A stretch of 19,342 bases of DNA from positions 1-19,342 of the forward strand of contig DATKMP010000244.1 of the NCBI GenBank assembly GCA_035541775.1, in the 5' to 3' direction. Positions 8,281-14,774 of this stretch are shown one piece after another; position 1 is the stretch's first letter; each line of letters opens with the position of its first letter. Below the pieces are notes generated by a model that saw nothing but the letters and a program-made list of their open reading frames with translations, was not told the DNA's origin and made no database searches. A program made the position numbers and the translations under genes. This stretch comes from DATKMP01 sp035541775. GTDB lineage: Bacteria > Bacteroidota > Ignavibacteria > UBA10030.

Positions 8281-9636
8281 ATGAAAACGATTCTTGTTGT
8301 GGATGATGAAAAAGCGATTCGGGAATCGCTGAAAATGATTTTGGAATACGAGCATTATGATGTAGCATTTGCTGAAAACGGCGAGCTTGCCGTCAAACAG
8401 CTTGAGCATCTTCGTCCCGACGTGGTGTTGTTGGATGTAAAAATGGCGGGTATGGACGGCATCGAAACGCTCACAAAAATTCGCGAAGTCCATGAAAAAC
8501 TTCCCGTAATTATGATTTCCGGGCACGGAACGATTGAGACAGCGGTGGAAGCAACAAAACTCGGCGCATTCGATTTTCTTCCAAAGCCACTCGACCGCGA
8601 TAAATTATTGGTGACCGTTCGCAATGCGATGCAGCAGGCAACGCTTGCCGCAGAAAATGAAACACTGCGCGCGAATGTCGAAGGCCGGTACCGAATTCTC
8701 GGAGAAAGCAAAGCAGTCAAAGATATTTTAAACATCATCGATCGCGTTGCGCCGACCGACGCGCGCGTGCTGATCACCGGAGAGAACGGAACTGGAAAAG
8801 AATTGGTCGCGCGTGCCGTTCATCGCGGAAGCAAGAGAAACACAAAACAATTTATCGAAGTTAATTGCGCGGCCATTCCGGCGGAGTTGATCGAGTCCGA
8901 ACTCTTCGGTCACGAAAAAGGCTCGTTCACCGGTGCGACAACGCAGCGCATCGGCAAGTTCGAGCAGGCGGACGGCGGCACATTGTTCTTGGATGAAATC
9001 GGCGATATGAGTTTGCAAGCGCAGGCAAAAGTGCTACGTGCGCTGGAAGAAAACACTATCGAACGCGTCGGTGGGAATAAGTTGATTACGGTGAATGTGC
9101 GTGTGCTTGCCGCAACGAATAAAAATCTGGAACAGGAAATTGCAAAAGGAAATTTCCGGAAAGATTTATTTCACAGGTTGAATGTCATTCCCATCGTTGT
9201 GCCGCCGCTGCGCGACCATGCGGAAGATATTCCGGTTCTTGCTCAGGCGTTTTGCGATGATGTGTGTGTGCACAATGGCATCGCGAAGAAAACGGTTCCG
9301 CAAAATGTTGTCGATGCATTAATGCAGCGTACGTGGACGGGCAATGTGCGCGAATTGAAAAATGCTATCGAGCGCCTCGTCATTCTTTCCCCGGGATGCA
9401 GTCTCGATGTTTCGTTGTTGGATGTTGCGGGAAGCGGTAGCGAGGTAATGGAGACAAATTTCTTTTCCGCAAAAACGTTTGAAGAATTTAAAGACCGCGC
9501 TGAAGCCGCGTTCATTAAGAAGCAACTGGAAATTCATAAATGGAATGTAACAAAAACCGCCGAAGCAATCGATATTCAGCGCAGCCATTTATACACGAAG
9601 ATGAAACAGTACGGGTTGATGAAGGAAGAGGAATGA
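8281..9636 (+). CDS. Sigma-54-dependent response regulator, NtrC type
   Basis: A second 451-residue activator with receiver, AAA+ and Fis-type DNA-binding domains. In the receiver, Asp52 is the phospho-acceptor in LLDVKMAG, with Ser80 as the switch residue and Lys102. The AAA+ part has a Walker A GENGTGKE at 167-174, the sigma-54 loop GSFTGA at 214-219 in active form, a Walker B LFLDEIGDM and FRKDLFHRLN. The C-terminus ends in a helix-turn-helix (NVTKTAEAIDIQRSHLYTKMKQ). It lies 50 bases after the unknown secreted protein, with only a distant GAGG as a possible ribosome binding site. No cognate kinase is nearby and no sigma-54 promoter (GG-N10-GC form) was found in the gaps I checked by eye, so its targets probably lie elsewhere. 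Confidence 0.95.
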   Translation: MKTILVVDDEKAIRESLKMILEYEHYDVAFAENGELAVKQLEHLRPDVVLLDVKMAGMDGIETLTKIREVHEKLPVIMISGHGTIETAVEATKLGAFDFLPKPLDRDKLLVTVRNAMQQATLAAENETLRANVEGRYRILGESKAVKDILNIIDRVAPTDARVLITGENGTGKELVARAVHRGSKRNTKQFIEVNCAAIPAELIESELFGHEKGSFTGATTQRIGKFEQADGGTLFLDEIGDMSLQAQAKVLRALEENTIERVGGNKLITVNVRVLAATNKNLEQEIAKGNFRKDLFHRLNVIPIVVPPLRDHAEDIPVLAQAFCDDVCVHNGIAKKTVPQNVVDALMQRTWTGNVRELKNAIERLVILSPGCSLDVSLLDVAGSGSEVMETNFFSAKTFEEFKDRAEAAFIKKQLEIHKWNVTKTAEAIDIQRSHLYTKMKQYGLMKEEE

Positions 9637-9711
9637 GCTCACACAACTTTCCATCACATCATTAATCTTAATTCACGCTTCACCAAATCGAAATAACTTA
9701 AATTTATTTTC

Positions 9712-9740
9712 TTGACTTTTAATAAGTTGTGGTATATATT
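9712..9740 (+). promoter_or_regulatory. Promoter of the XRE-ImmA cassette
   Basis: TTGACT (9712-9717) and TATATT (9735-9740) are spaced by 17 bases, the best promoter match in the window. The -10 lies inside a perfect palindrome, so a bound repressor would block polymerase directly. The stretch 9637-9711 before it is AT-rich and shows neither a gene nor a hairpin terminator for the NtrC-type gene upstream. Confidence 0.75.
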
Positions 9741-9749
9741 ATACCACAA
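9727..9749. promoter_or_regulatory. Operator O1 of the XRE-ImmA cassette
   Basis: A perfect inverted repeat: TTGTGGTATA (9727-9736), three bases, TATACCACAA (9740-9749). It overlaps the -10 element. The core is TGTGGT-N9-ACCACA. It is the natural candidate binding site for the XRE protein encoded just downstream, by analogy with self-regulated XRE repressors. Confidence 0.75.
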
Positions 9750-9750
9750 T

Positions 9751-9771
9751 TGTGGTCGATAAAATACCACA
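9751..9771. promoter_or_regulatory. Operator O2 of the XRE-ImmA cassette
   Basis: TGTGGT (9751-9756), nine bases, ACCACA (9766-9771). The half-sites and the nine-base gap are the same as the core of O1, and the offset between the two sites is 23 bases, about two helix turns, so two dimers could bind the same face. It covers the probable start point and early transcript. Confidence 0.7.
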
Positions 9772-9844
9772 GGACTGAAAGGAGAAATGAGGAATATCTA
9801 TACATAATTTATAATTGAGATTTAATTATTTAGGAGACACTGCC

Positions 9845-10213
9845 ATGCTGACATTTGGAGAGTTTGTGAAGAATATTCGTACTCAAAAAAACTTAGGACT
9901 TAGAGAGTTTTGTATAAAATACAAACATGATCCGAGTAATTGGAGTAAAATAGAAAGAGGTGTTCTATCTCCGCCAAGAAGTCAAGAATTATTAGAAGAG
10001 ATGGCCGCACAACTTGGACTAAAAAAAGGTGAAAAAGATTGGTACACATTTTTTGATTTAGCATCAATCGCGCAAGGAATTATTCCACAAGACATAATTT
10101 CCGATGATATGCTTGCTCAAAAATTACCGGTATTCTTTCGTACTATCCGCGGTGAAAAGCCGACAAAAGAAGATCTAAAAATACTATCTTCACTTTTACG
10201 AAAGGAAGGATGA
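9845..10213 (+). CDS. XRE-family helix-turn-helix regulator (partner of ImmA/IrrE peptidase)
   Basis: A small DNA-binding protein of 122 residues. The XRE-type helix-turn-helix occupies about residues 1-55 (FGEFVKNIRTQ, then LREFCIKYKHD, then NWSKIERG). The remainder is a helical tail without a recognised domain. The frame extends back to a TTG at 9815, but the ATG at 9845 has AGGAGA at 9832-9837 with seven bases of spacing and is chosen. The gene is followed after three bases by the metallopeptidase, the order seen in immR-immA of mobile elements and in RosmerTA-type pairs. Likely role: represses its own promoter through the two TGTGGT-N9-ACCACA sites and is relieved, directly or indirectly, by the peptidase. 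Base composition is visibly AT-richer than the flanks (18 G+C in bases 9901-9960 against 34 in bases 8881-8940). Confidence 0.87.
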   Translation: MLTFGEFVKNIRTQKNLGLREFCIKYKHDPSNWSKIERGVLSPPRSQELLEEMAAQLGLKKGEKDWYTFFDLASIAQGIIPQDIISDDMLAQKLPVFFRTIRGEKPTKEDLKILSSLLRKEG

Positions 10214-10216
10214 TGA

Positions 10217-10843
10217 ATGGATAATCATTTGTCATTCACTGCTCCCAAATTGACAAAATCGGAAATTGGGGAGCAAGCGGACATGTTCAGAGATAAATAC
10301 TGTAAAGATATTCTCCCGGTACCGATTTCCGATATTATCGAATTTAAATTAGGAATGAATATCGAACCTGTGAAAGAGTTAGCTTCTCGAGGAGATATTG
10401 AGGCGCTTCTTCTTGGGACACTTGACACAATAGTAGTAGATAATGATCAATTTCTGGATGAACGATTTCAGAATCGAATGCGTTTTTCTCTTGCACATGA
10501 AATCGGTCATTTTGTTTTACATAAAGAAATCATTAAAAAACTTAAACCAGCGAGTCTTCAAAAATGGTTTGATATGATAGATGTCATTAATAATGGCGAA
10601 TATATTATCATTGAGCAACAAGCGTATGAGTTTGCAGGAAGACTATTAGTTCCGCGGCTTGATCTGATTGATGAATTGAAAGGGAAAAAAGAAATTGTGA
10701 ATAAATTATTGCATGACCATCCTGAAATTAATGAATCAACACTAATAGAATATTTGAGCAATAATATTTGCAAAAAATTTGGTGTATCCAATCAAGTCAT
10801 TTCAAAGCGCATAAAAGTTGAAAAGTTATGGCCAATTGAATAG
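10217..10843 (+). CDS. ImmA/IrrE family zinc metallopeptidase
   Basis: A predicted gluzincin-like protease of 208 residues (COG2856 type). The zinc-binding helix reads LAHEIGHFVLH with His94, Glu95 and His98. The third ligand is expected in EQQAYEFAGRLLVP (Glu133), whose FAxxLLxP ending is typical of the family. The ATG follows GGAAGGA by six bases, which overlaps the end of the XRE gene, so the two are translated together. In characterised relatives (ImmA with ImmR, IrrE/PprI with DdrO) the peptidase cleaves the paired repressor after a stress signal; in RosmerTA a similar pair acts as a toxin-antitoxin that limits phage. Which applies here cannot be told. The stop lies only 8 bases from the stop of the convergent rlmB. 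Base composition is AT-rich, like its partner, suggesting acquisition. Confidence 0.9.
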   Translation: MDNHLSFTAPKLTKSEIGEQADMFRDKYCKDILPVPISDIIEFKLGMNIEPVKELASRGDIEALLLGTLDTIVVDNDQFLDERFQNRMRFSLAHEIGHFVLHKEIIKKLKPASLQKWFDMIDVINNGEYIIIEQQAYEFAGRLLVPRLDLIDELKGKKEIVNKLLHDHPEINESTLIEYLSNNICKKFGVSNQVISKRIKVEKLWPIE

Positions 10844-10851
10844 ATTACAAA

Positions 10852-11589
10852 TTACTGCCGCGCTTTTGCCGCTTCGAATAAAACCAAACCACCAGCGACG
10901 GAAGCATTGAGGGATTCGATGTTTCCGTGCATCGGAATCGAAACAAGGAAATCGCATTTCTCTTTAACAAGTCGCCGCATGCCGCTTCCTTCGCTGCCGA
11001 TCACGATAGCAATCGCGCCGCGATAATCCTGCTCGTAATATTTTTTTCCGCCGCTCATATCCGTTCCTACAATCCACACGTTTTCTTTTTTCAGCGCATC
11101 GATGGCTTGCGCAATGTTGGTCACGCGCGCGATGAGTATGTGCGCGGTGGCGCCCGCGGAAGTTTTTACGACCGTTTGATTCACCGACGCCGCGTGATGC
11201 AGAGGAATGATGACGCCATGCACGCCGGCACATTCTGCTGTGCGGATGAGTGCGCCGAGATTATGCGGGTCTTCGATTTCATCCAACACTAAAAGAAATG
11301 GCGATTCATTTTTTTTCTGCGCGTGTGCAATAATATCTTCCACGTCGACATATACGTACTCGTTGACAACAGCGAGTACGCCTTGTGTGACAGATTCGCG
11401 GGAATATTTTTGAAAATGTTCTTTGTCGATTTCTTTTACGTGAATGCGCTGTTCGCGTGCGAGCTGTTTGATTTGCTGGATTTGTGGCCCCGTTGTTCCA
11501 TGCAGCAAGAGAATATGATCGATACTCTGGCGCGATTTGAGCGCTTCGAGAATGGGCTGTCTGCCTGCGATGAATTGTTCTTCTGCCAT
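10852..11589 (-). CDS. rlmB: 23S rRNA 2'-O-methyltransferase, SpoU/TrmH family (RlmB-like)
   Basis: A SAM-dependent knotted methyltransferase of 245 residues, most likely modifying G2251 of 23S rRNA. An N-terminal substrate-binding domain (about 1-80, starting AGRQPILEAL) is followed by the SPOUT domain with its three motifs: DPHNLGALIRTAECAG, IVIGSEGSGM and SLNASVAGGLVLFEAAKAR. The ATG is one base after the lgt stop, so it is the last gene of the hisS-lgt-rlmB run. No terminator separates it from the convergent ImmA gene. Assignment to RlmB rather than another TrmH-family target rests on overall similarity from memory. Confidence 0.92.
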   Translation of the reverse strand: MAEEQFIAGRQPILEALKSRQSIDHILLLHGTTGPQIQQIKQLAREQRIHVKEIDKEHFQKYSRESVTQGVLAVVNEYVYVDVEDIIAHAQKKNESPFLLVLDEIEDPHNLGALIRTAECAGVHGVIIPLHHAASVNQTVVKTSAGATAHILIARVTNIAQAIDALKKENVWIVGTDMSGGKKYYEQDYRGAIAIVIGSEGSGMRRLVKEKCDFLVSIPMHGNIESLNASVAGGLVLFEAAKARQ

Positions 11590-11590
11590 G

Positions 11591-12442
11591 TTATTGTGAT
11601 GGCTGTGCTGTTTGACGTGAAAATTTCCACCAGCCGATCGATCCGACGGCGATCAACACGATGGCGATAAGCTGCGCTTCGGACAAACCGAACAGCAGAC
11701 GCTGATTGATGCGAAGGAACTCGATGCTGAAGCGTTCGAGTCCGGCAAGAACAAGATACAGCATAAATAATTTTCCGACCGGCTGAATATTTTTTCGCAA
11801 TCGCCAGAGAATAAAAAACATAACGACGCAAATAATCAATTCATAAATCGGTGTCGGGTGACACAAAGTATGATCCGGAACGATGCCGCCGGGAAATTTA
11901 CCGGTGACTTCCGGAAAATCGCGAAAGGCGATTGAAGGCGGATACGTGCCGTTCGCATAATCTGTTCCCCACGGAAGTGAAGTTGGAAATCCATAATCGC
12001 CGTCGCCGGCAAGATGGCAGCCGACACGCGCAATGCCGTAGCCCAGCATCAATGCGGGAGCAATGGCGTCGCCCATCAAAAAGAATCCGAGTTTCTTTTT
12101 CTTTCCATAAAAATAAATACAAAGTGTTGCAAGAATAAATCCGCCGTAAAACGTTAAACCGCCGGGGCTGAATGTCATGCCGAATGGGTCTGCAAGAAAT
12201 TCATTCAGGTTTTCGATCAAATACAAAATTTTCGATCCGGCAACACCTGCAAGAAGAGCAATGATCGTTATATTATTGGCGAAATTTGGGTCGAGCTTGC
12301 GTCGTTTGAATTCGTTTGCAAGAACATAACTCGCAATAATAAATCCAACAGCGAGCATCAGACCGTAACCATAGACGGTGATAGTACCAATATGAAATGG
12401 GCCAAAATCAAATGGGCCGATATGAAATAGTCGTGGGTACAT
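11591..12442 (-). CDS. lgt: Prolipoprotein diacylglyceryl transferase (Lgt)
   Basis: An inner-membrane enzyme that moves diacylglycerol from phosphatidylglycerol to the lipobox Cys of prolipoproteins, the first step of lipoprotein maturation. The 283 residues hold about seven hydrophobic segments. Family landmarks are GLTFYGG, the signature-region ARVGCHLAGDGDYG, HPTPIYE and LERFSIEFLR. Tyr99 stands where the E. coli enzyme has His103 in SFHGG; I believe several divergent Lgt proteins share this, but cannot check. The frame also allows a TTG at 12448; the ATG at 12442 is preferred because MYPRLF begins like typical Lgt. No clear ribosome binding site is seen. The N-terminus contains a short tandem repeat (see 12390-12434). 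Confidence 0.94.
   Translation of the reverse strand: MYPRLFHIGPFDFGPFHIGTITVYGYGLMLAVGFIIASYVLANEFKRRKLDPNFANNITIIALLAGVAGSKILYLIENLNEFLADPFGMTFSPGGLTFYGGFILATLCIYFYGKKKKLGFFLMGDAIAPALMLGYGIARVGCHLAGDGDYGFPTSLPWGTDYANGTYPPSIAFRDFPEVTGKFPGGIVPDHTLCHPTPIYELIICVVMFFILWRLRKNIQPVGKLFMLYLVLAGLERFSIEFLRINQRLLFGLSEAQLIAIVLIAVGSIGWWKFSRQTAQPSQ
12390..12434 (-). repeat. Three near-tandem 15-bp units in the lgt 5' coding end
   Basis: Reading the plus strand, ATATGAAATGGGCCA, AAATCAAATGGGCCG and ATATGAAATAGTCGT follow each other directly, each 15 bases and in codon phase. The encoded peptide is FHIG, then PFDFGP, then FHIG, i.e. a five-residue FHIGP-like unit repeated. It lengthens the periplasmic N-terminus of Lgt by about ten residues. 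Confidence 0.6.
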
Positions 12443-12460
12443 AATCAATTCACAAAAGGA

Positions 12461-12859
12461 TTATCGTAAATCTACCGGATCAGAGGAAACAAGAATGAAT
12501 GCATCGGCCGGTTTTTTTCTGATGCGAATATCGGCATGAGTTATTTCCAGCGCAAATTCGTTCACGGTTTTGTCTTGCTTGGTGATGAACAACTTATATG
12601 AACCGTACAAATCCGTGTAATCTCGCCTGCCGCGTGCAGGACCCGTTTGCGGAATTAACAACTCTGGCACATGCAATCCCGTAATGCGCAGATGAATATC
12701 GTTTGGATGCACGACATCTTCCAACAAAATTTCATATTGAAAGCTGACAAAAATTTTTGTGGTCTGCACAAGAAAGACCACGACGTTTTGCGTTGTCTTT
12801 TCGTCGTAATGATGAAAGATATTCAGCTGATAATCGGGATCTTTTTTCTTGCGTGCCAT
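12461..12859 (-). CDS. Conserved-looking hypothetical protein, 132 residues
   Basis: I do not recognise this protein. It starts with a basic MARKKK stretch and has no signal peptide or membrane segment. The middle is rich in alternating hydrophobic residues (VVVFLVQTTKIFVSFQYEILLEDV), suggesting beta strands, and the end (ALEITHADIRIRKKP) looks similar. It begins three bases after the hisS stop and ends 18 bases before the lgt start, so it belongs to the same run as two essential genes. The coding call rests on this tight packing and on protein-like composition. Confidence 0.75.
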   Translation of the reverse strand: MARKKKDPDYQLNIFHHYDEKTTQNVVVFLVQTTKIFVSFQYEILLEDVVHPNDIHLRITGLHVPELLIPQTGPARGRRDYTDLYGSYKLFITKQDKTVNEFALEITHADIRIRKKPADAFILVSSDPVDLR

Positions 12860-12862
12860 GCA

Positions 12863-14113
12863 TTACCGCAGTGATTGTTCCAGCGAGTCGAGCGAGACCT
12901 CTGTTTCTTCGCCGGTTTGCATGTGTTTGAGTTTTGCCGATTTGGAATTCAATTCGCTTTCACCGACCACAACGACGTATTCTGCCTGCTGCCGATTCGC
13001 TTCGCGCATTTGCGCTTTGATGCTGCGTGCGAGATAATCGATTTCTGCGCCGATGCCGCTGCGTCGTAATTCCTGCGCTTTTAAAAATGCCCACTGGCGC
13101 GATGGCTCATCCAACCCGATGAGAAAAATTTTCGGCGTGGTCGCAATCGCAGTATTTTTTTCAAGTTTTGTTAGAACTATCAGCAGCCGTTCGATGCCTG
13201 CGGCAAACCCGACGCCGGGAGTTGATTTGCCGCCGAGTTCTTCGACAAGAATATCGTAGCGTCCGCCGCCGGCGAGAGCATCCTGCGAACCGAGCGCTGT
13301 GCTGGTGATTTCAAATGCAGTTTTCGTATAATAATCCAATCCGCGAACTAAACGTCCATCGATTTCATATTTTATTCCGGCTCCATCCAATAACGAACGA
13401 ACGGTGACGAAATGATTTTTGCATTCATCGCATAAATAATCTTTGATGAGCGGCGCATGAGCGGTAAGCTGCTTGTCGTTTTCATCTTTAGAATCCAGCA
13501 CTCGCAACGGGTTATTCTCGACACGCAATTGACTATCGTGCGATAATTGATCGAACACTTTTTTTAATTCCGTTTGCAAAATGGTTTTGTAGATCGGTCG
13601 GCATTTTTCACATCCGACAGAATTTATTTTTAATGCAAACTGATCGATGCCAAGCTGGCGGTAAATTTCCAGCGGCAATAACATCATTTCAACATCCAAC
13701 TGCGGCGATGAACCGCCGAGCGATTCCGCACCGAATTGATGAAACTGGCGCAGCCGTCCTGCTTGCGGCCGTTCCTGACGGAACATCGGCCCGATGTAGT
13801 ACACTTTCACCAACGGATTTTGTTCGCCGAGATTATTTTGAATGTAGGCGCGTAACGCGGAGGCTGTTCCTTCCGGACGAAGCGTAATGCTTTCTTCGCT
13901 TCGATCGAGAAACGTGTACATTTCTTTGCTGACAATATCAGTCAACTCGCCGATGCTGCGAGCGAACAGGGAGGTCTGTTCGAAGACCGGCGTACGAATT
14001 TCTTTGTAATTGAATGCATGCATCACGCGGCGCACCGTGCTTTCCACGTGCTGCCATGCAGCAACTTCATCCGGAAGAATATCTTTGGTGCCTTTGATAG
14101 AACGGAATTTCAA
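12863..14113 (-). CDS. hisS: Histidyl-tRNA synthetase (HisS)
   Basis: A cytoplasmic class II aminoacyl-tRNA synthetase of 416 residues that charges tRNA-His. The N-terminus KGTKDILPDE is typical. Motif 2 region is YIGPMFRQERPQAGRLRQFHQFGAE; the preceding RPEGTASALRAY is also typical. The histidine-specific LVRGLDYYTKTAFEI and the motif 3 stretch GVGFAAGIERLL are complete, and a C-terminal anticodon-binding domain follows (about 325-416, IFLIGLDEPSRQWAF onward). The first codon is TTG; there is no in-frame ATG near, and AAAGGA (14121-14126) sits seven bases upstream, so TTG is accepted. It may be read with the EIIA-type gene 79 bases upstream. Confidence 0.97.
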   Translation of the reverse strand: MKFRSIKGTKDILPDEVAAWQHVESTVRRVMHAFNYKEIRTPVFEQTSLFARSIGELTDIVSKEMYTFLDRSEESITLRPEGTASALRAYIQNNLGEQNPLVKVYYIGPMFRQERPQAGRLRQFHQFGAESLGGSSPQLDVEMMLLPLEIYRQLGIDQFALKINSVGCEKCRPIYKTILQTELKKVFDQLSHDSQLRVENNPLRVLDSKDENDKQLTAHAPLIKDYLCDECKNHFVTVRSLLDGAGIKYEIDGRLVRGLDYYTKTAFEITSTALGSQDALAGGGRYDILVEELGGKSTPGVGFAAGIERLLIVLTKLEKNTAIATTPKIFLIGLDEPSRQWAFLKAQELRRSGIGAEIDYLARSIKAQMREANRQQAEYVVVVGESELNSKSAKLKHMQTGEETEVSLDSLEQSLR

Positions 14114-14120
14114 ACGATGA

Positions 14121-14126
14121 TCCTTT
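14121..14126 (-). promoter_or_regulatory. Ribosome binding site that supports the TTG start of hisS
   Basis: On the minus strand AAAGGA lies seven bases before TTGAAATTC. It is the strongest Shine-Dalgarno match near the conserved protein start and justifies the non-ATG codon. Confidence 0.65.
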
Positions 14127-14192
14127 GCGTACTAAAACCGAAACCGCGACAAACGATGGCGGCGGTGATCTATAAAACTACGAATGGGAATA

Positions 14193-14663
14193 TTAACCCT
14201 CGGTGAATGTCGCTTCTTCTTGCTGGAAAATTTCCAAAACGTCCTTCGGCGTTTCTGCTTCTAATAATTTTTTTCGGAAATCTTCTTTATTCATCAATCG
14301 CGAAATGCGGCTGAGCAATTTAATGTGCGGGCCAACCATGTTGTCGCGCCCGACAAGGAGAAACACGAGCCGTACCGGCTGGTCGTCCAGCGATTGATAA
14401 TCGATGGCGTGCGCGGTGACAGCAAAGGCCGCAACGATGTCGCTGACGGCATCGGTTTTCCCATGCGGAATGGCAAAACCCGAGCCAACACCGGTGGACA
14501 TAATTTTCTCGCGTTCAAAAATTGCCGTGCGCACGCGTTCTTTATCGGTTACTTGCTTTTGTGTTGCGGCAAGTTCGATCAACGCGTTGATCACTTCTTC
14601 CTTCGTTGCACCGGGAAGATTCGTTCGAATAACGGATTCGTTCAATATGTCTGTAATTTTCAT
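14193..14663 (-). CDS. PTS EIIA protein, fructose/mannitol/Ntr type
   Basis: A stand-alone phosphoryl-carrier domain of 156 residues. The active-site histidine is His67 in GFAIPHGKT, and the N-terminal TKEEVINALIEL and the later LVGRDNMVGPHIKLLSRISRLM match the EIIA-Fru/Ntr family. No EIIB or EIIC gene is close, so a regulatory role like PtsN is more likely than sugar uptake; in proteobacteria PtsN accompanies rpoN, and the window has two sigma-54 activators, but that link is inference. The frame permits a TTG three bases earlier; the ATG at 14663 has GGAG six bases upstream. A stem-loop lies just before that site. Confidence 0.9.
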   Translation of the reverse strand: MKITDILNESVIRTNLPGATKEEVINALIELAATQKQVTDKERVRTAIFEREKIMSTGVGSGFAIPHGKTDAVSDIVAAFAVTAHAIDYQSLDDQPVRLVFLLVGRDNMVGPHIKLLSRISRLMNKEDFRKKLLEAETPKDVLEIFQQEEATFTEG

Positions 14664-14682
14664 CAACTACTCCAAGCTAACA

Positions 14683-14725
14683 AGCCGCTTTAGCGAGTGA
14701 AAGAGGTCACTCAGCCAACGCGGCT
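14683..14725 (-). other. Nested stem-loop in the leader of the EIIA gene
   Basis: Outer arms AGCCGC (14683-14688) and GCGGCT (14720-14725) enclose inner arms GAGTGA (14695-14700) and TCACTC (14707-14712), with an extra GC/GC pair next to the inner stem. No T-run follows on the minus strand, so it is not a standard terminator. It lies between the fusion gene and the EIIA ribosome binding site; it could stabilise or partition the transcript. The rest of 14664-14774 holds nothing else that I can name. Confidence 0.45.
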
Positions 14726-14774
14726 GTGATAAAGATCAAAGATTTTTTCTCAAATAACAAATGAAAAAACGATC

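Noticed and set aside
9787..9807. Six-codon leader peptide (MRNIYT) before the XRE gene
   Set aside because: The AGGAG lies only two bases from its ATG, too close, and there is no attenuator hairpin after it.
9815..9844. Ten-residue N-terminal extension of the XRE protein from a TTG
   Set aside because: It would place the strong AGGAGA ribosome binding site inside the coding region; the ATG at 9845 is far better supported.
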